Shown here: piece by piece, positions 32,668 through 45,692 of the stretch | Position numbering within the stretch: the stretch's first letter is position 1 | Layout: each line of letters opens with the position of its first letter | Source of the DNA: Glycine soja | Taxonomy: Eukaryota > Streptophyta > Magnoliopsida > Fabales > Fabaceae | Direction of reading: 5' to 3' | Assembly: GCF_004193775.1 (NCBI RefSeq) | Contig: NC_041019.1 | Location: forward strand, 17,827,020 to 17,891,019 | DNA: 64,000 bases | Notes under the pieces: generated by a model | What the model saw: the letters and a program-made list of their open reading frames with translations, nothing else | What the model was told of the DNA's origin: nothing | The model's database searches: none | Position numbers and translations under genes: made by a program

Positions 32668-34042
32668 GTTAGACCTTAATTTCGTCTGGGACGATCATTT
32701 GCTAATATTTTGGTTCTTGTTGGCCGAATTGAGCTGCTTGACACCAGTTGTCGCGCAATCCGTGAGGTTTTTCGACGTTTCAGTAAAGAATGCGGAAAAT
32801 ACCCAAAAGGGAGGGCAAAAGGGTCATTTTGAGGCTTTTTTAGATCCCTAGCTCACCCAGACTAGCCTCTGGCTCACCCAGGCCAGCCTCTGGCTCGCCT
32901 GGGCCCCTAGAAAACTCAGAGGTGAAGTAACCAGCTCGCCTGGGCGAGCAAGGTTACTTTAGGTTGAAGCAATAGCTTGCCTGGGCGAGTTGTTGATCAA
33001 CCTTCTCGCCTCATTTCCTATAAATAGGCATGAGGGAGCTGAAGGAATGGGTTCAGACTTTCAACATTGAAAGGATTTAGTGAAATTAAGGAGAAGAAAG
33101 AGAAAGAAGAAAAAATGAGGTCGAGGCGCTTCCGAATCGCATCCATGACCGATTCCTACATCGTTCCTCGTTCATTCTTCGTTCATCAACTAGTTAGTTT
33201 TTATTTTAAAGTTTTGAATTCACTCTATGCACCCTTAGGGGTCTTTTTTGTTGCTTTCTACATCTTCATCTTCATTCTTCTACCATCAATGATCCCATTT
33301 ATTTGTGTAAAGCAAATTTTGACCGATTGTTTGTGCCATAATCTCACTTTATCACTATAAAATAAAGTTTCAACCGATCGTTTGTGTCGTAACCTCACTT
33401 TATCATTGTAAAATAAAGTTTCAAAATAAAGTTTCAACCGATCATCTGTGTCGTAATCTCATTTTATCACTGTAAAATAAAGTTTCGACCAGTCATTTAC
33501 TTCACAAGTCATCTTTTAATTAGTTTGAAAGTAAATAAGTGAAACCAAAGTTAAAATCAACACACAACCAAGCTTTTATCCACAAAAATCGCTTAAATCT
33601 GTTCAAGGTCCAATGCCTTAACAGTCTCTTTCACTTTTATTGGTTAAAATGAAACTCTACGCCTAACTTTCTTACTTTTAAAGAACTACGTAGGTCTGAG
33701 TTCCTCATCGCACTTGAGGATACATAGGAGCAAGGGTAACGCTCTTATCGACCCCAAAAGATAAAAAACATAAAAAAGGAAAAATAAATAAATATTGAAG
33801 TCATGATTTTGCACACTCGATTAAAGGTTGTCATCCCTTGTGACAGACACATGTGGTACTAATACCTTCCCCGCACGTAAACAACTCCCGAACCCTTATT
33901 CTTGAAATTCATAGACTCTTTTTTGGTTTTTCTAACATTTTCCTCAAATAAACGTTGGTGGCAACTCCCATGCATTTTCCTTTCGTGGAAGACGCACCAA
34001 TGAGTCTCGCCTCGTCCTCCCGCCGAAGTGTATGTTGCGACA
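32668..34042 (+). repeat. 3' LTR of the Ogre-like element (1375 bp)
   Basis: It pairs with 16460-18578 over its whole length except for the nested insertion. TATAAATAGG lies at 33019. It ends TTGCGACA and is followed by the target duplication CCCCC. Confidence 0.94.
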
Positions 34043-35310
34043 CCCCCTTTTGGAATGTTCCTATCAGCAACTATCTTGCCTTTACATGTCCTTTTGTTGT
34101 GACCAACTTTCCCACATTTTTTACAAACAACTTATTTTGACTGTCTTGGAAGCTTAAAGTTGTTCCTAGGCTCATCATTTCTCTTGTTGCTTGCTTTCTT
34201 TTATCTTCCAGATGCTCTCCTCATCATTGGTGGAAGCATGACTTGTGTTTATAAAGGAGGCCATAAGTTTGGTCCATTACATGGAAAGACAATAAATGAA
34301 TATGTTGCCAAGACAGTAGATTTCCTGTCAAATGCAATGGAAACATATTCAATTCAAAACCATTACCAACTACAACAATATAACAATTACAGAAAACAAT
34401 ACCTATAATAAGAAATGACACTAAGTTCAGGTTCGACACCATTGATCCACATGCATGCTATTGAATGAGTGCATGGAATTCCATTTAACTCACACTTTCT
34501 AGAAGAACATGTATGCTCTTTAAGATTAACCACAAACTTTTCTATGCCCTTTGACACCTCAAACAAAGACAAATCAGCATCACCAGACCAATGTGGTCAC
34601 CATGCTTCACAAGCTTTCTTGTTTTGTCAATGTTCTACTGAATATTGGGACAGATCGTACCCTCATACCTCATGAGGATAGTCCTTAACTTGATAATTTT
34701 GGAACTTATGTAAAATTGGATTCCCTCCACAGAGTGATTATTGGCTTGTCTCTGTACTCCATTATTAAATTGTTGAAAACTTTACACATGTTGTTGACTT
34801 GCAAATCACATTTTGTGTTTAGTTTAAAAGCATATCAGCAGGGTTTAACTTTTCCAGATCCTTCCAAGCTTTTGCATCATAACTATTAATCTTATTCATG
34901 GCTTCTCCTAATCAGGGATAGTTGTTGCTCGAGCTGCCATCCACATCAGCTCTTTCACATATGCTCCTAGATACTTCTTTTTCCAATTACCATACAAATG
35001 TTTGACACACAGTCTATGTTCTACATTTTGTCCAAGCTCCTTGATTACCTCAACCAACCCCTAAAAATAACAGTGAATAAATTAAATAATAGTAGAAGTT
35101 AAATGGCCAACATGATTTTAATATTTACCTTTTGTTGGTTAGAAATGAATGCCTAACATCCTTCCTAAATACCATCTAAGTCAGCTATCAAAAGATCAAC
35201 AAACCACTTCTAAGACGAATAATTTCCAGATTCCACAACAACATAAGCAACAGGAAACATTTGATTGTTTCCATCTTTACCTACTATAGACAACAATTGG
35301 CCACCATACT

Positions 35311-36219
35311 TGATGGAAGCTTGCTTGTGGGGCTTCTATGGAGGCTGGATCTTTGAGCTTCAATGGGGTCCTTTAATGGTGATTTTCCACCATGGAGATG
35401 CAGCGGAAGACAAAGGAAAATAGGTGAGAGGAGGCGCCATCCATTAAGGAATAAGCCATGGAAGAAGGAGCTTCACCACCAAGATGAGCCTTGGATAAGA
35501 AGCTTGGAGAGGATGCTTCAATGGAGGAAAAGAAAGAGGGAGAGAAAGAGAGAGGGGGGAGCACGAAATTGAAGGAATAAAAGAGGTATAGAAGTGGAAC
35601 TTTGAAGTATGTCTCACAAGACTCTCATTCATCAAACTTACAACAAGTGTTACACATGCTTCTATTTATAGACTAGGTAGCTTCCTTGAGAAGCTTTCTT
35701 GAGAAAACTTCCTTGAGAAGCTTCTTTGAGAAAACTTCCTTGAGAAGCTAGAGCTTAGCTACACACACCCCTCTCATAACTAAGTTCACCTCCTTGAGAA
35801 GCTTCCTTAAGAAGATTCCTTAAGAAGCTAGAGTTTAGCTACACATACCTCTCTAATAGCTAAGCTCACCTCCTTGAGATGAGAAGCTAGAGCTTAGCTA
35901 CACACCCCCTATAATAGCTAAGCTCACCCCCATGACAAAAAACATGAAAATAACAAAAAAAAGTCCTTATTACAAAGACAACTCAAAATGCCCCGAAATA
36001 CAAGGCTAAAACCCTATACTACTAGAATGGCCAAAATACAAGGCCTGGACGAAGGAATAACCTATTCTAATATTTACAAAGATAAGCGGGCTCATACTTA
36101 GCCCATGGGCTCAAAATCTACCCTAAGGCTCATGAGAACCCTAGGGCCTTTCCTTGGATCTCTAGCCCAATCTACTTGGAGTCTTCTAGCCAATGCCCTT
36201 GCGGGGTAGGATTGCATCA
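35311..36219. repeat. Solo LTR (909 bp) inside the MULE transposase core
   Basis: The insert starts TGATGGAAGC and ends GGATTGCATCA, giving inverted ends TGATG/CATCA. It is flanked by ATACT at 35306-35310 and 36220-36224. Removing it with one ATACT restores the transposase reading from KGEY into GGQLL. It has no gene; the ORFs near 35363-35635 are in the LTR. Internal AGAAGCTTCCTTGAG and AGAGCTTAGCTACACA motifs repeat at about 35690-35930. I cannot name the family. Confidence 0.88.
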
Positions 36220-38399
36220 ATACTCTCCTTTCAAAAAGCAGTCATCCAATCCTATCAAAGGCCTGCAAGTGGTTGCAAATGCACTCTTACAAGCCTCCAG
36301 ACATACATGAATACGTTCAAACACATGACCATGAGGGGTTAAGTCACATTTGATCTTCACAGTGTTGTTCTAATTTTTTTTCTAGTATCTCAGCGGCATA
36401 ACTTCTCAAATGTTTATACTGGTCTTTGGTTACACCTTTAATTTTTTCCATTGTCCTAACCTTTGCTCTATATGTTTGATCCATAGTAAACTTGATTCCC
36501 CATTTTTCTACACCATAAGCAATTAAGGCTTTTAGCTTCACGTCGGGAGTGAGCATTAATAAAGACATCAACCTTTTTGCCACCCATTCAGGAGTAGACT
36601 GGCTATTTCTACTAGTTCTAAAGAAACAATGCTAATCTTTGAATGTCACTACCTGCCAAAAAGACACTTGAATGGACTTGTTGACTCGTAAGTAAAAGGG
36701 ACAATCCTTTTTTTACAGATTGTTATGACTCTCTTGTTATCATTTTTTTAACCTTCAGATTCTTCTTAGACATTATAGCAAAGGTTTTGATAGCCTCTAG
36801 AATTTATTTTTTATTACTGAATTGCAACCCTACCTCAAACTTTACATCTTCATCATTTTCAGGCTCCTTAAAACAAGGAAATCTGACTTTTAGATCACCT
36901 TCATCATCACTTCCATCTGGAGTATCCAACTCATCAGAATATCCATCTTCATCACCAAAATCAAAATTTGTTGAGTCTGCTTGATTAGTCTCAAGTGTGG
37001 ATCGACTAGTCTGTGTAAATGTCTGAGGGTCCAAGGATTTTGTCCAATCCCAGTTTTCTTCAAAGCCGTTATCTGAAACTTCACTATAATCACTGTTATC
37101 ATCATCATCTTCCTCAGCCTCAACAATAACCTCCATCTCAACTACAACACCAGCCTCATCTTGAGCCTGCACCTGAACCTCCACCAAACCTTATTCATCA
37201 ACCTGAACCTTAGCCTCCATGCCACCTTGAACACAAGCCTTCCTTTCAGCTTGCACCTGAACCTCAACCTCAACCAAAGTTTGTCCATCAACCCACCCCT
37301 CAGCCTCAACTTCACCCTCCACCACTGCTTCAGCCTCCACTCCATCAATTACAACATCCTCATCTTCCTTAACATCATTCAATTATTTTGAAGATTTGTC
37401 AATCACCCCCTGGTCCACATAGACTTCAACCACATCGAAGCATGAAACATCTTCAGTCAATTGCAAAATATCAGAGTCACAATTAAGAGGCTTCAACCCT
37501 CTGCTGAGTGCTTTTTGGGGGGTCCCTATACCATAAGCACTTGAATGATTTGTACCCAAGAGACTTAATCAGCTTCTTGAAGTCAATATAGGACATAGTA
37601 TCCATATTTCAACCCCATTCTTCTTCAATCTGACCATTGATATACACAGTAAAGGGCTGATAAATGAACATCCCACCATGGTGAATCTTTAACCTCACCA
37701 TTTGTTCTTCAGTTGGCCTACAAAAAATTACAGTAATAAGAGAACAAAATTCCTTTATAGAGTTAAACCCACTAAAGATGTGAATTCAATAAATAAAAAA
37801 CATGAATAAAAAGGAAGCCCAAAACATGAATAAAAACGGCATCAACCAAACAACCCCACAAGAAAACAAAAACAAAAACCAAAATCGCAAGGAAGACATA
37901 AGGGACCACCATAAAAAAAAACAAAAAGCAGCACACACCCTGTGGAGCCCAAAACCTGAATAAAAAATAAACACTGGAAAACACTCCGTGGACCACATCA
38001 ATAGACAAACCCCACAAAGGGACCACAACCATTTACCATGATAATATAAAGAAGACTTAAAAAAAAACCTAACTTACCTGCAAACAAAAGATAGTTCCAT
38101 CTCCCTACGACTATCATGATCCTCATGCGCACAAAGTAACAAACCTTCCACACCTCCTCTTGTTCATAAACCAAGTGACTACGACTTCAACTAAAACGGA
38201 ATCCCAAATTCTCCATGAAGACCACTGTCAACAATGAACGACGACACCTCATGCGACTCACACTCTACGGGTTTCACTTTGGGTTCGTGCTTTGAATTTG
38301 GGAATTTCAGGGTTTGAGTTTCCAGGCACAACGATAAGCTCTTGGGAATTTCATAAACCAAGTGCATAGCATAATTACCTTGAAGGGTTGTGGTAATTA

Positions 38400-38617
38400 C
38401 CAGACTCAGGTAAAATGGCACACCCGTATATGAACGAATCAGAATGTAACACGTGATAGTCAACGTTCGTTTGTAACGGTCAACGTCCAAATCTTGACTG
38501 AGGGATCAAAATTACGTGATTGGATATAAAAGGAAGACTAAATCCGTGAATAAATTTGAAACTGGACTAAAATTAAAATTAGAGACAACTAGGGGAACCA
38601 AATTTATAATTTTGCGT
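38400..38617 (-). repeat. MULE right terminal inverted repeat
   Basis: Inverted partner of 14572-14790, 24 kb away. In reverse complement it shows the same ordered blocks with about one difference per six to ten bases by eye. It lies upstream of the transposase start and should carry its promoter. Confidence 0.87.
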
Positions 38618-38664
38618 TTTTTTTTATGAAATTTCGTTGATTGAAGCTAGGGTCTATTATGAGT

Positions 38665-39054
<390 letters not shown>

Positions 39055-41624
39055 GTAACACGTTTTCGAATTCGTTGTTAAATTTAAGACATTTGTGTAT
39101 GACTTCTAGCGCATCTACACTCTCAGTTGATTTTAGTATATATTTTATGAAACTGTTGGTGAGCGTGTGACGAGGTTGGTGCAGCAATGTGTTTACCAAT
39201 TGTTTTTCATTAACATTTACTTTTCATAAATAAATTTAATATTTACTTTAGATAATGAAAATTGTAAGCTTTATAATTTTAATTTTTCTATATTAAATCG
39301 CATGTTTTTTTTTTAATTTCTAATTAACTTTAGACCCTGTACACTGTACACCAAAAAAACTACTACTATTGTTCTTTTAGAAAATTGTATGTTTTTACGT
39401 GAAAAAAAAAACTGATTTTAAACGTTAAAACAATATATTCAGGCAAAATTTTATTTTTAAATAAAAATAGAACCAAAAGTAGGAAAATAAATTACCCTTA
39501 AAAACAGTTTAGTTTGGACTAGTTCGAACAAGTTCAAAAAGCAGTTCAATTCGAACCAAGTTCAATTCAAACCGCCTCTAAAGCAATTCAATTCAGTTTG
39601 CTTGAAGTGTTTGACAATTCAATTCAATTCTAGCGAACTGCAAATACGGTTCGAAATAGTTCATCACAGTTCAATCCAATTCGAATTGAACAACTCCAAC
39701 CACAACACAATGTAGGACAGTTTAATTTTTAAAGTTTTATTGGATTCTTTTCAAGCAGGTTTGAAGGTGACAATTTATAAAGTTTTATGTTAGAATTTCT
39801 TTTCTTTTCTTTCTTTTTTTTAATTTTTTTCTCTTATAAATCTTTTATTCTTTATTTTACACTCATTGTACAAATATGTTGTACTTTCTGCATACAACTA
39901 AACTAGAATTTATAATCAATATTTTTATTTAAAAAATTAGTTATATTAAAATCAATGTTTATCTTATACATGCTAAAATATTAGTAATCAATTCTTATTT
40001 AATAAGTCTAAATTCTCATCATTGAGCATTTTAAAAAAGTCACTCTTTGTCTCGTTAAGTCACATGATTTATACCATAATCCTACACATCATTTGATTGT
40101 TGGTTGATTTTAAGTGTATATTTATTAAATTGTTGGTAGTGATATTGCCCGTTTATCACAACATGGCAACAATATAGAACAGTTTAATTTTCTAAGTCTA
40201 ACTGAACATTATTTTCAAGCAGACATGTATTAAAGGAGATAATGGTGGTGTTTATAGGTCATTTCTAGACGGATTAGATACATATAGAAGAGAGATCAAT
40301 GCTTTATAACCATGCCTATGTTACCAATTTTCTATTTTTAATTTAAACTTTTCTCTTAAAAAGTCATGTGATTCTTTAGACACTCATTGATCATATATGT
40401 TGGACTTCTCCAAGGTGCTGAATGTTTACAGGGCCATGTATGTAGGAATTGTTTCATGTGATGGCAAATGGAATTTATGAGAAAAAGAAGAGGGGGAAAG
40501 CTCGAAAAGAAAAACGACTATGTTTCTATTTTAGCTTTTATTTTCTATTTCTAATGGGATATTATATGTTTTCTTTTGAACCAATTGAATATTAAGTTCA
40601 TATAATATTTTTAATTACTTGGGACTTTAAATTCGTTGGTGCAAAGTGGTAAGTATATTTAAAAGTTTTACCCATAAAACATGATAAGCTTATAGGTCAC
40701 TAGCATCCAAAAGCTTGATTGTTGGCGTTCTATTTCACAGCTCCTAAGTCCTGAAACTATGATTAGTACTTAGAATCCTTTTGTTTCCGAAGGATCAATT
40801 CAACTATCTTAAAGATGTCAAATTGCAATTTATCCTTATTTTTAAGTACTACCACCTCCACCTCATTTTGTAGGTCCCGCACCTAGTGTCCTATTTTTAA
40901 ACTTGGTGACATGCATGTGTTGGAGATAATTTGTATATTCCTTCCTAGTAAGGTATCCTGCGAACGCACATATCATTCTTGTTTTGACATATTTTTTGAA
41001 ATACATTAGTTTATAAAAATATTTTTTTTTATTGAGACAAACATAATCAGTTTATTAAGTTATCCAAAATGGCAGAAAGATTGAAAGAGTATTCAAGTAG
41101 CAAGAATATATTTAGTTATAGTCTCACATAAACTTCTAATTTTTTAATTTCAAAATATAAATGATAAAATAATTCAATTATTTTACAATTATACTGTAAA
41201 TAAAAAATTTATAATATTAAAGTTTATAAACAATATTTTAAATAATTTATATTCGTTAAAACTTATGCAACATGTGTTGTTATATGTGTTTAGTGTTATT
41301 TTCGTCCTGTGAGAAGAAAATAATAGGTAGCATGTGCGTCATTGCCATGCTTCAATGCCTTTCTAATTAATTTGCGTCTCAAAACCTCATTCGTCTTGAG
41401 ACTTGATTCATATGATTATGTGCCTTGATTTAATTGGCTGGTTTTGTTCGTCATTCAAAATTTGGTTCAATGTTGTGTTTGTCACTTAGTAGATGGGGTT
41501 GAGCGCATAGTGGCAACAAAGTGCGCAGCATGGGGGATGATATCAACAACATTGTTGAGTGTTGATAGTGGTAATTTTGGGAGTGCACAAAACCAATTTT
41601 CCTATGCCATGAAATGATGTTTTT
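39055..41624. other. AT-rich non-coding stretch with a GTTCAATTC motif cluster
   Basis: No gene or named element is recognised. At about 39515-39700 the motif GTTCRATTC or its complement GAATTGAAC occurs about ten times in 190 bases. Confidence 0.55.
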
Positions 41625-43955
41625 GGAGAAAAATTATAATATTATGTTTTCATCATGTTTGATTAAGTGGTTTTAATTAGATTGCAAGAGTAATTAAATT
41701 TAAATTAAGTGTCTAATTAATTAATTAATTATGAGATGATGGTGTGATGCTTGTATGTATGATTATATTTATGGATGTGGAAAATTGTGTTTGGGTGTGA
41801 ATAATAAGTTTTAGAGTGTTTTAGGTTGAGATGAATGGGCCTTGAGTGTAGAAATGAGGTGATTGAGTTTAGGGAGGGGTGAGGTGCAAATAAAGAGAAG
41901 GAGATGAGTCAAATAGTCAACTTTTCATTGACTCAAAGCTGAACCAAAACATAAATCCTCTCATTTTACTCTTTTCTTCCTCTCCAAGACAACCCTTCAT
42001 GGGAGAGCTTGAGACTTTGAATTCCTTTGTTCAAGGGACTTGTAGCAGAGCTTTATTCGATTTTGAGGGCTAGTTCAATGGTAAGGAACTCTCCTCTTTT
42101 CCATCTCACCTTTCATTTTTGTTTTCCCTCCATGAGCACTTTTGAAAGTTCATAAAAATGTTCATTTAATTTTCTTGGTTTTTATGCGGTTTATGTTGGT
42201 TTTTGGGGTTTCGGTAGTATGGATGGTGTGGAGCTACTATCTAAGTGAGAAAGCTCGCATCTTGGACCCAAAGTCTCCTCCTTTCCTTTGTTTCTTCATC
42301 CCAAAGCAAGTTCATTGAGTTTGATGGGTAAGGGAAGCTTTACTTTAATTGAAGGCTATGTATGAGTGGTTGATGCTTGAAATGTTATTTTTGGGCATGG
42401 AATGATTTGTATTTATGATATATGATGTGTAATTTGATTTAGAAGCAATTTAAGGTCCTAATCAAGAAATTTGAAGTTCTATAGATGTTTATGCTTAAGC
42501 TAAGGGTGATTTTCGCTTAAGCGAAAATGTCTATCAAGAAAATGTGATTGTTGGATTTTAGGCTTAAGCATAGGATAATCTAAGCTTAAGTGACTAAGCT
42601 TAAGCGTAGATGAACCTAAGCTTAAGCGTAAGTGGGTCTAGGCTTAAGCCCAAATAAATCTAGGCTTAAGTGTGGGTGTCTATCAAGTTTTCTTTGACAC
42701 ATTTCAATTGAAATTCAATCTTAAATGCTTCTTAAGGTGTAGAAGAACCTTAAATGGAATGAATGAAGTTAGATTAACTATGTGAGAGCTCATGATTTGT
42801 GAGAATGATATGAATGATGAATTGAACAAGATGTGAATGATGAATGGATGATAAGTTGAATGAGATATGCATGATGAATTGAATCCATATGAATATTGTT
42901 TGATAAGGTTGATAATGGGTGATAATCTTGTCTTGTAGCCACCCTTATGTGTTGAAAGGGTTAGCTATATCCTTTGGGAAGATTTTGTTGTTGTTGTTGT
43001 TGGAAAATGGTATACTTAGGAGGGTGAGTTCCATGTCAGAACTCTACCTCACTAAAGTGACCCGGGTGTGTTGCTTAGTGAGGGTATCTTCTTGAGTACC
43101 ACCCTTACATTTTAACTCCAAATGACATGTCGAAGTGTTGAGAACTATTCCCCAAGAGGATTAGTGATCCTTCTAGTGTTTATGAGATGAATTGTTGTTG
43201 ATGGTAAAACTTGGATCCTTGAGATCGACCATGAGTGAGATGGTAGGTATAGATGTGTCGTACCTAAAACTCTCAAGGAATCTAAGTGTAGTTGTTCTTA
43301 TGAGTAGTCGCATAAGTTGTGGGTACTAGGAAGGCCCTCAACTTATAGTGAGCGAGTGAATCCTTAGATAGGTTAAGGTCTTTGCAAGCCTTACTGAGGT
43401 AAGCCACTACCCATCCTCATTCATTTTCGATAAAATCACACTTCCTCCAAAGGGTTAATTCGAGTCTCCCCGAATGGTTAGATCATAGAGTGCAACTATG
43501 TTATTGGATGTGCTTGGGTCAATCGATCAAAAGGTGTAATCTCCAGAACTCAAGTTTGTCTTTGATGTCAATGATTAATGGACTGATGATGATGTTGATG
43601 TTGGATGGTTGAATCATGATGTTGATGATTGATTGACTAATGATGATGGTGTATGATGATTGAATCTTAATGTAATGGTTGATGAAGTGATGATTATTAT
43701 GAGATACCTTATTATAAGAATTTTAAGACTTATGTTTTATGTATGATTGCTATATGTTATGTTTTATATGTGATGGTAATAGATTATGCTTAAATTGTTA
43801 AGTTGTATGCTGTTTTAGTATGTTTGCTTTTGGTAAGCATACCCTTGAGTTGTTGCATGTGTGATTCGAGCATTTGATGATCCCCTATTTGACATATGTG
43901 AGGAGTAGATGGCTAAGAGGTGGGCCCATCCATATCTTTTGGACACTTCACGGAT
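41625..43955 (+). repeat. LTR-like repeat family, copy C
   Basis: Collinear with copy B from the GATTAAGTGGTTTTAATTAG block (41660) to GGTGGGCCCATCC/TTTTGGACACTTCA (about 43950), where similarity ends. It includes GGTTAAGGTCTTTGCAAGCCTTACTGAGGTAAG near 43372, shared with A and B. At 42490-42675 it carries about ten GCTTAAGC-type motifs. Confidence 0.6.
42490..42675. repeat. Array of GCTTAAGC palindromes in copy C
   Basis: About ten copies of GCTTAAGC or GCTTAAGT, many extended to AGCTTAAGCG, are spaced 15-35 bases apart. Copy B has a looser version at the same relative place (12204-12336). Confidence 0.75.
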
Positions 43956-44392
43956 AAGCGCACATGAAAACTGAACATAAAAAAAATTTAAATAATTAAC
44001 GATGTCAATCTTAAATAGACTAAAGTATTAAACTAAAATAAAAAAATCAAAGAAAAATTAAGCTAAACCAAAAAAAATAAGATAAAGAACTAAATAAATT
44101 TTTTAAAAAGACAAATGACTAAACTGAACACAAAAAATATGATAAAAATCAAATTAAATTTTTTAAAAGAAAAAAAATCAAACTAAACTAGAAACAGATA
44201 AAGAACTAAGTTATTTAACCTAAAAAAATACATGGAAACTTTATATTGTTATTGTTATTTTTTTTCATTTATAATATATTTAAATCTGGATTTTAATATT
44301 CATCCCGACCAATTGACGTAGATTTAACAATTGTTTAATGAAAGATATATGTACTATTGAAAGTTATTAGTTAAAAATATTTCCTGGTAATT

Positions 44393-44439
<47 letters not shown>

Positions 44440-45592
44440 TATAGTTTTTAAACATAAGATATTACCTTAATTTTAATTATTTTAATAAAAATAATTAAAA
44501 TTGACCTAATTGATATCACTGTCTCAACTAATTGAAAATTTAATTTTTTATACAATAAAAAACTTTAATTTTAAGACTAAATTGTATATAGACATATACT
44601 TGGAAAAAAAATTATTTGAACATCTTTTAATAATTTGGAATTAAAAATTAATTAAAAAAAGTTACGTTTGCTTACCTTTTGGACCTAGCGTGTATTTTTG
44701 GAATTAAGTTTTGTACCACTTTATTTTACTAATTACATTATCATTTTTTAAAATTTAACTACGGAATATACTTAACTTGTTTTAAAAAAAAATAATTTTG
44801 AAAGGCATCACTCCCACAATTAAATTTTTGGAAGAGATTTACAAATCATACTATAGAGGATAAGAATGTTCAAATATGAAGTTAACGGAGACTCGCAGAG
44901 TCGCAGTTTAATTTTATAAATTTATTTTATAAAGTAATTAAAAATATTTTTAAATTTTGTTTTGTATAGAGGAATCTATACTGTGAATGACGTGAGCATC
45001 AATGAAATTCGTGTACAACAAATACTACAAACTAAATTCTCGAAGCCAAACTTAGTATACATAATGATTAGTTACAAATAGCATATCCACTTACAAAATT
45101 AACATAAAGCGAAGGGTTCTAATCATGACATTAAACCATCCCACTTCAATTCACTTGTTTTTGGCAACCTTCGTAATATCCTAATTTCTATTATACCTTA
45201 ATTTATTTATTTTTATTTTATAAAGTGCATTAAATTATTTAATTTGTACAAACATGTAAAACTAAGAAAATTTAAACTAGAATTTTAGTGTATTTTTTGG
45301 AATTTTTCATTTGTTGTTTTCTAAAGTCAATACCATGCAATAAATAAAATGACTTGTTCATACTTTTGAGAAGAACACATAACACGATGTTGCTTAAAAG
45401 CTTACTTTTCAAATTATTGAAGCCAAATAAAAGAATAACACAAATCTGAATTATGAAATATATAAATATGCATATGTTTTTTCCTGAGTAAAGTAGTGAG
45501 TGCAGCTCCAAGGTACAATTGTAGGTACAATTGTATGTGATAATAAAGTAGATGATTGCAGTAAATACATATCAAAAACACTGAAGTCTAAG
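43956..45592. other. AT-rich spacer with an (AT)n tract
   Basis: Very AT-rich; no gene, RNA gene or named repeat is visible. (AT)n at 44395-44435. Confidence 0.6.
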
Positions 45593-45692
45593 CTACCCAT
45601 ATCAAATACATATAAAAGAAAAGGTCTAGACTCAAAGTGCGCCTACCCATATCAAATACATATAAAAGAAAAGGTCTAGACTCAAAGTGCAC
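45593..45692. repeat. Two 50-bp direct repeats
   Basis: The unit starting CTACCCATATCAAATACATA at 45593 is repeated at 45643 with almost no change, so the duplication is recent. Confidence 0.93.

Larger units (their letters stand above)
16460..34042 (+). mobile_element. Ogre/Tat-like Ty3/gypsy retrotransposon, complete structure, decayed
   Basis: Both LTRs start TGTYAGACC and end GTTGCGACA. The element is flanked by a perfect 5-bp duplication CCCCC at 16455-16459 and 34043-34047. Order: LTR, tRNA-Arg-type PBS, ORF1, gag, protease, G-patch, intron, RT, RNase H, second RNase H, integrase, accessory ORF, repeat array, PPT, LTR. ORF1 upstream of gag, an intron between protease and RT, and a tRNA-Arg PBS are known marks of Ogre elements. 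The LTRs differ at roughly one base in ten over the first 100 bases, so the insertion is old. In-frame stops occur in every domain. Confidence 0.92.
16236..37701 (-). pseudogene. MURA-type MULE transposase, multi-exon, interrupted by two LTR insertions
   Basis: Read on the minus strand: start ATG 37701, preceded by a 3' splice site and a 5' leader intron (donor CAG/GTAAGT near 38078). Then an N-terminal domain (HHGGMFIYQPF ... LWYRDPP, about 37700-37520), an acidic linker (37187-36804), and the MuDR-like helical domain (KWGIKFTMDQTYRAKVRT, 36583-36344). The transposase core begins with FERIHVCLEACKS (about 36320) and IGLDDCFLKGEY, is broken by the solo LTR (35311-36219), and resumes with YGGQLLSIVGKDGNNQMFPVAYVVV to about 34650. 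A SWIM finger follows (CSSRKCELNGIPCTHSIAC, about 34510-34450). An intron (about 34410-34345) precedes a basic tail and a CCHC knuckle (CKKCGKVGHNKRTC, about 34114-34073). The gypsy element interrupts the gene after 34048; the last codons resume at 16459 and, after a 70-base intron, end at TAA 16238-16236. Stops replace Trp and other codons at several places, so it is dead. Confidence 0.88.
14572..38617 (-). mobile_element. Mutator-like element (MULE), about 5.5 kb own sequence, with nested insertions
   Basis: Long terminal inverted repeats at 14572-14790 and 38400-38617 bracket a transposase pseudogene (minus strand) and a GRF zinc-finger gene (plus strand). Removing the gypsy element (17,583 bp) and the solo LTR (909 bp) leaves about 5.5 kb, a normal size for an autonomous MULE. 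The expected 9-bp target duplication falls in T-runs: 14563-14571 is ATTTTTTTA and 38618-38626 is TTTTTTTTA, matching at 8 of 9, so the exact ends are uncertain by a few bases. Confidence 0.85.

Noticed and set aside
35363..35635. Basic ORFs of about 65 codons
   Set aside because: They lie inside the solo LTR and show only low-complexity composition.
37772..38032. Hydrophobic minus-strand ORFs resembling membrane proteins
   Set aside because: They lie in the T-rich 5' leader intron of the MULE transposase gene.
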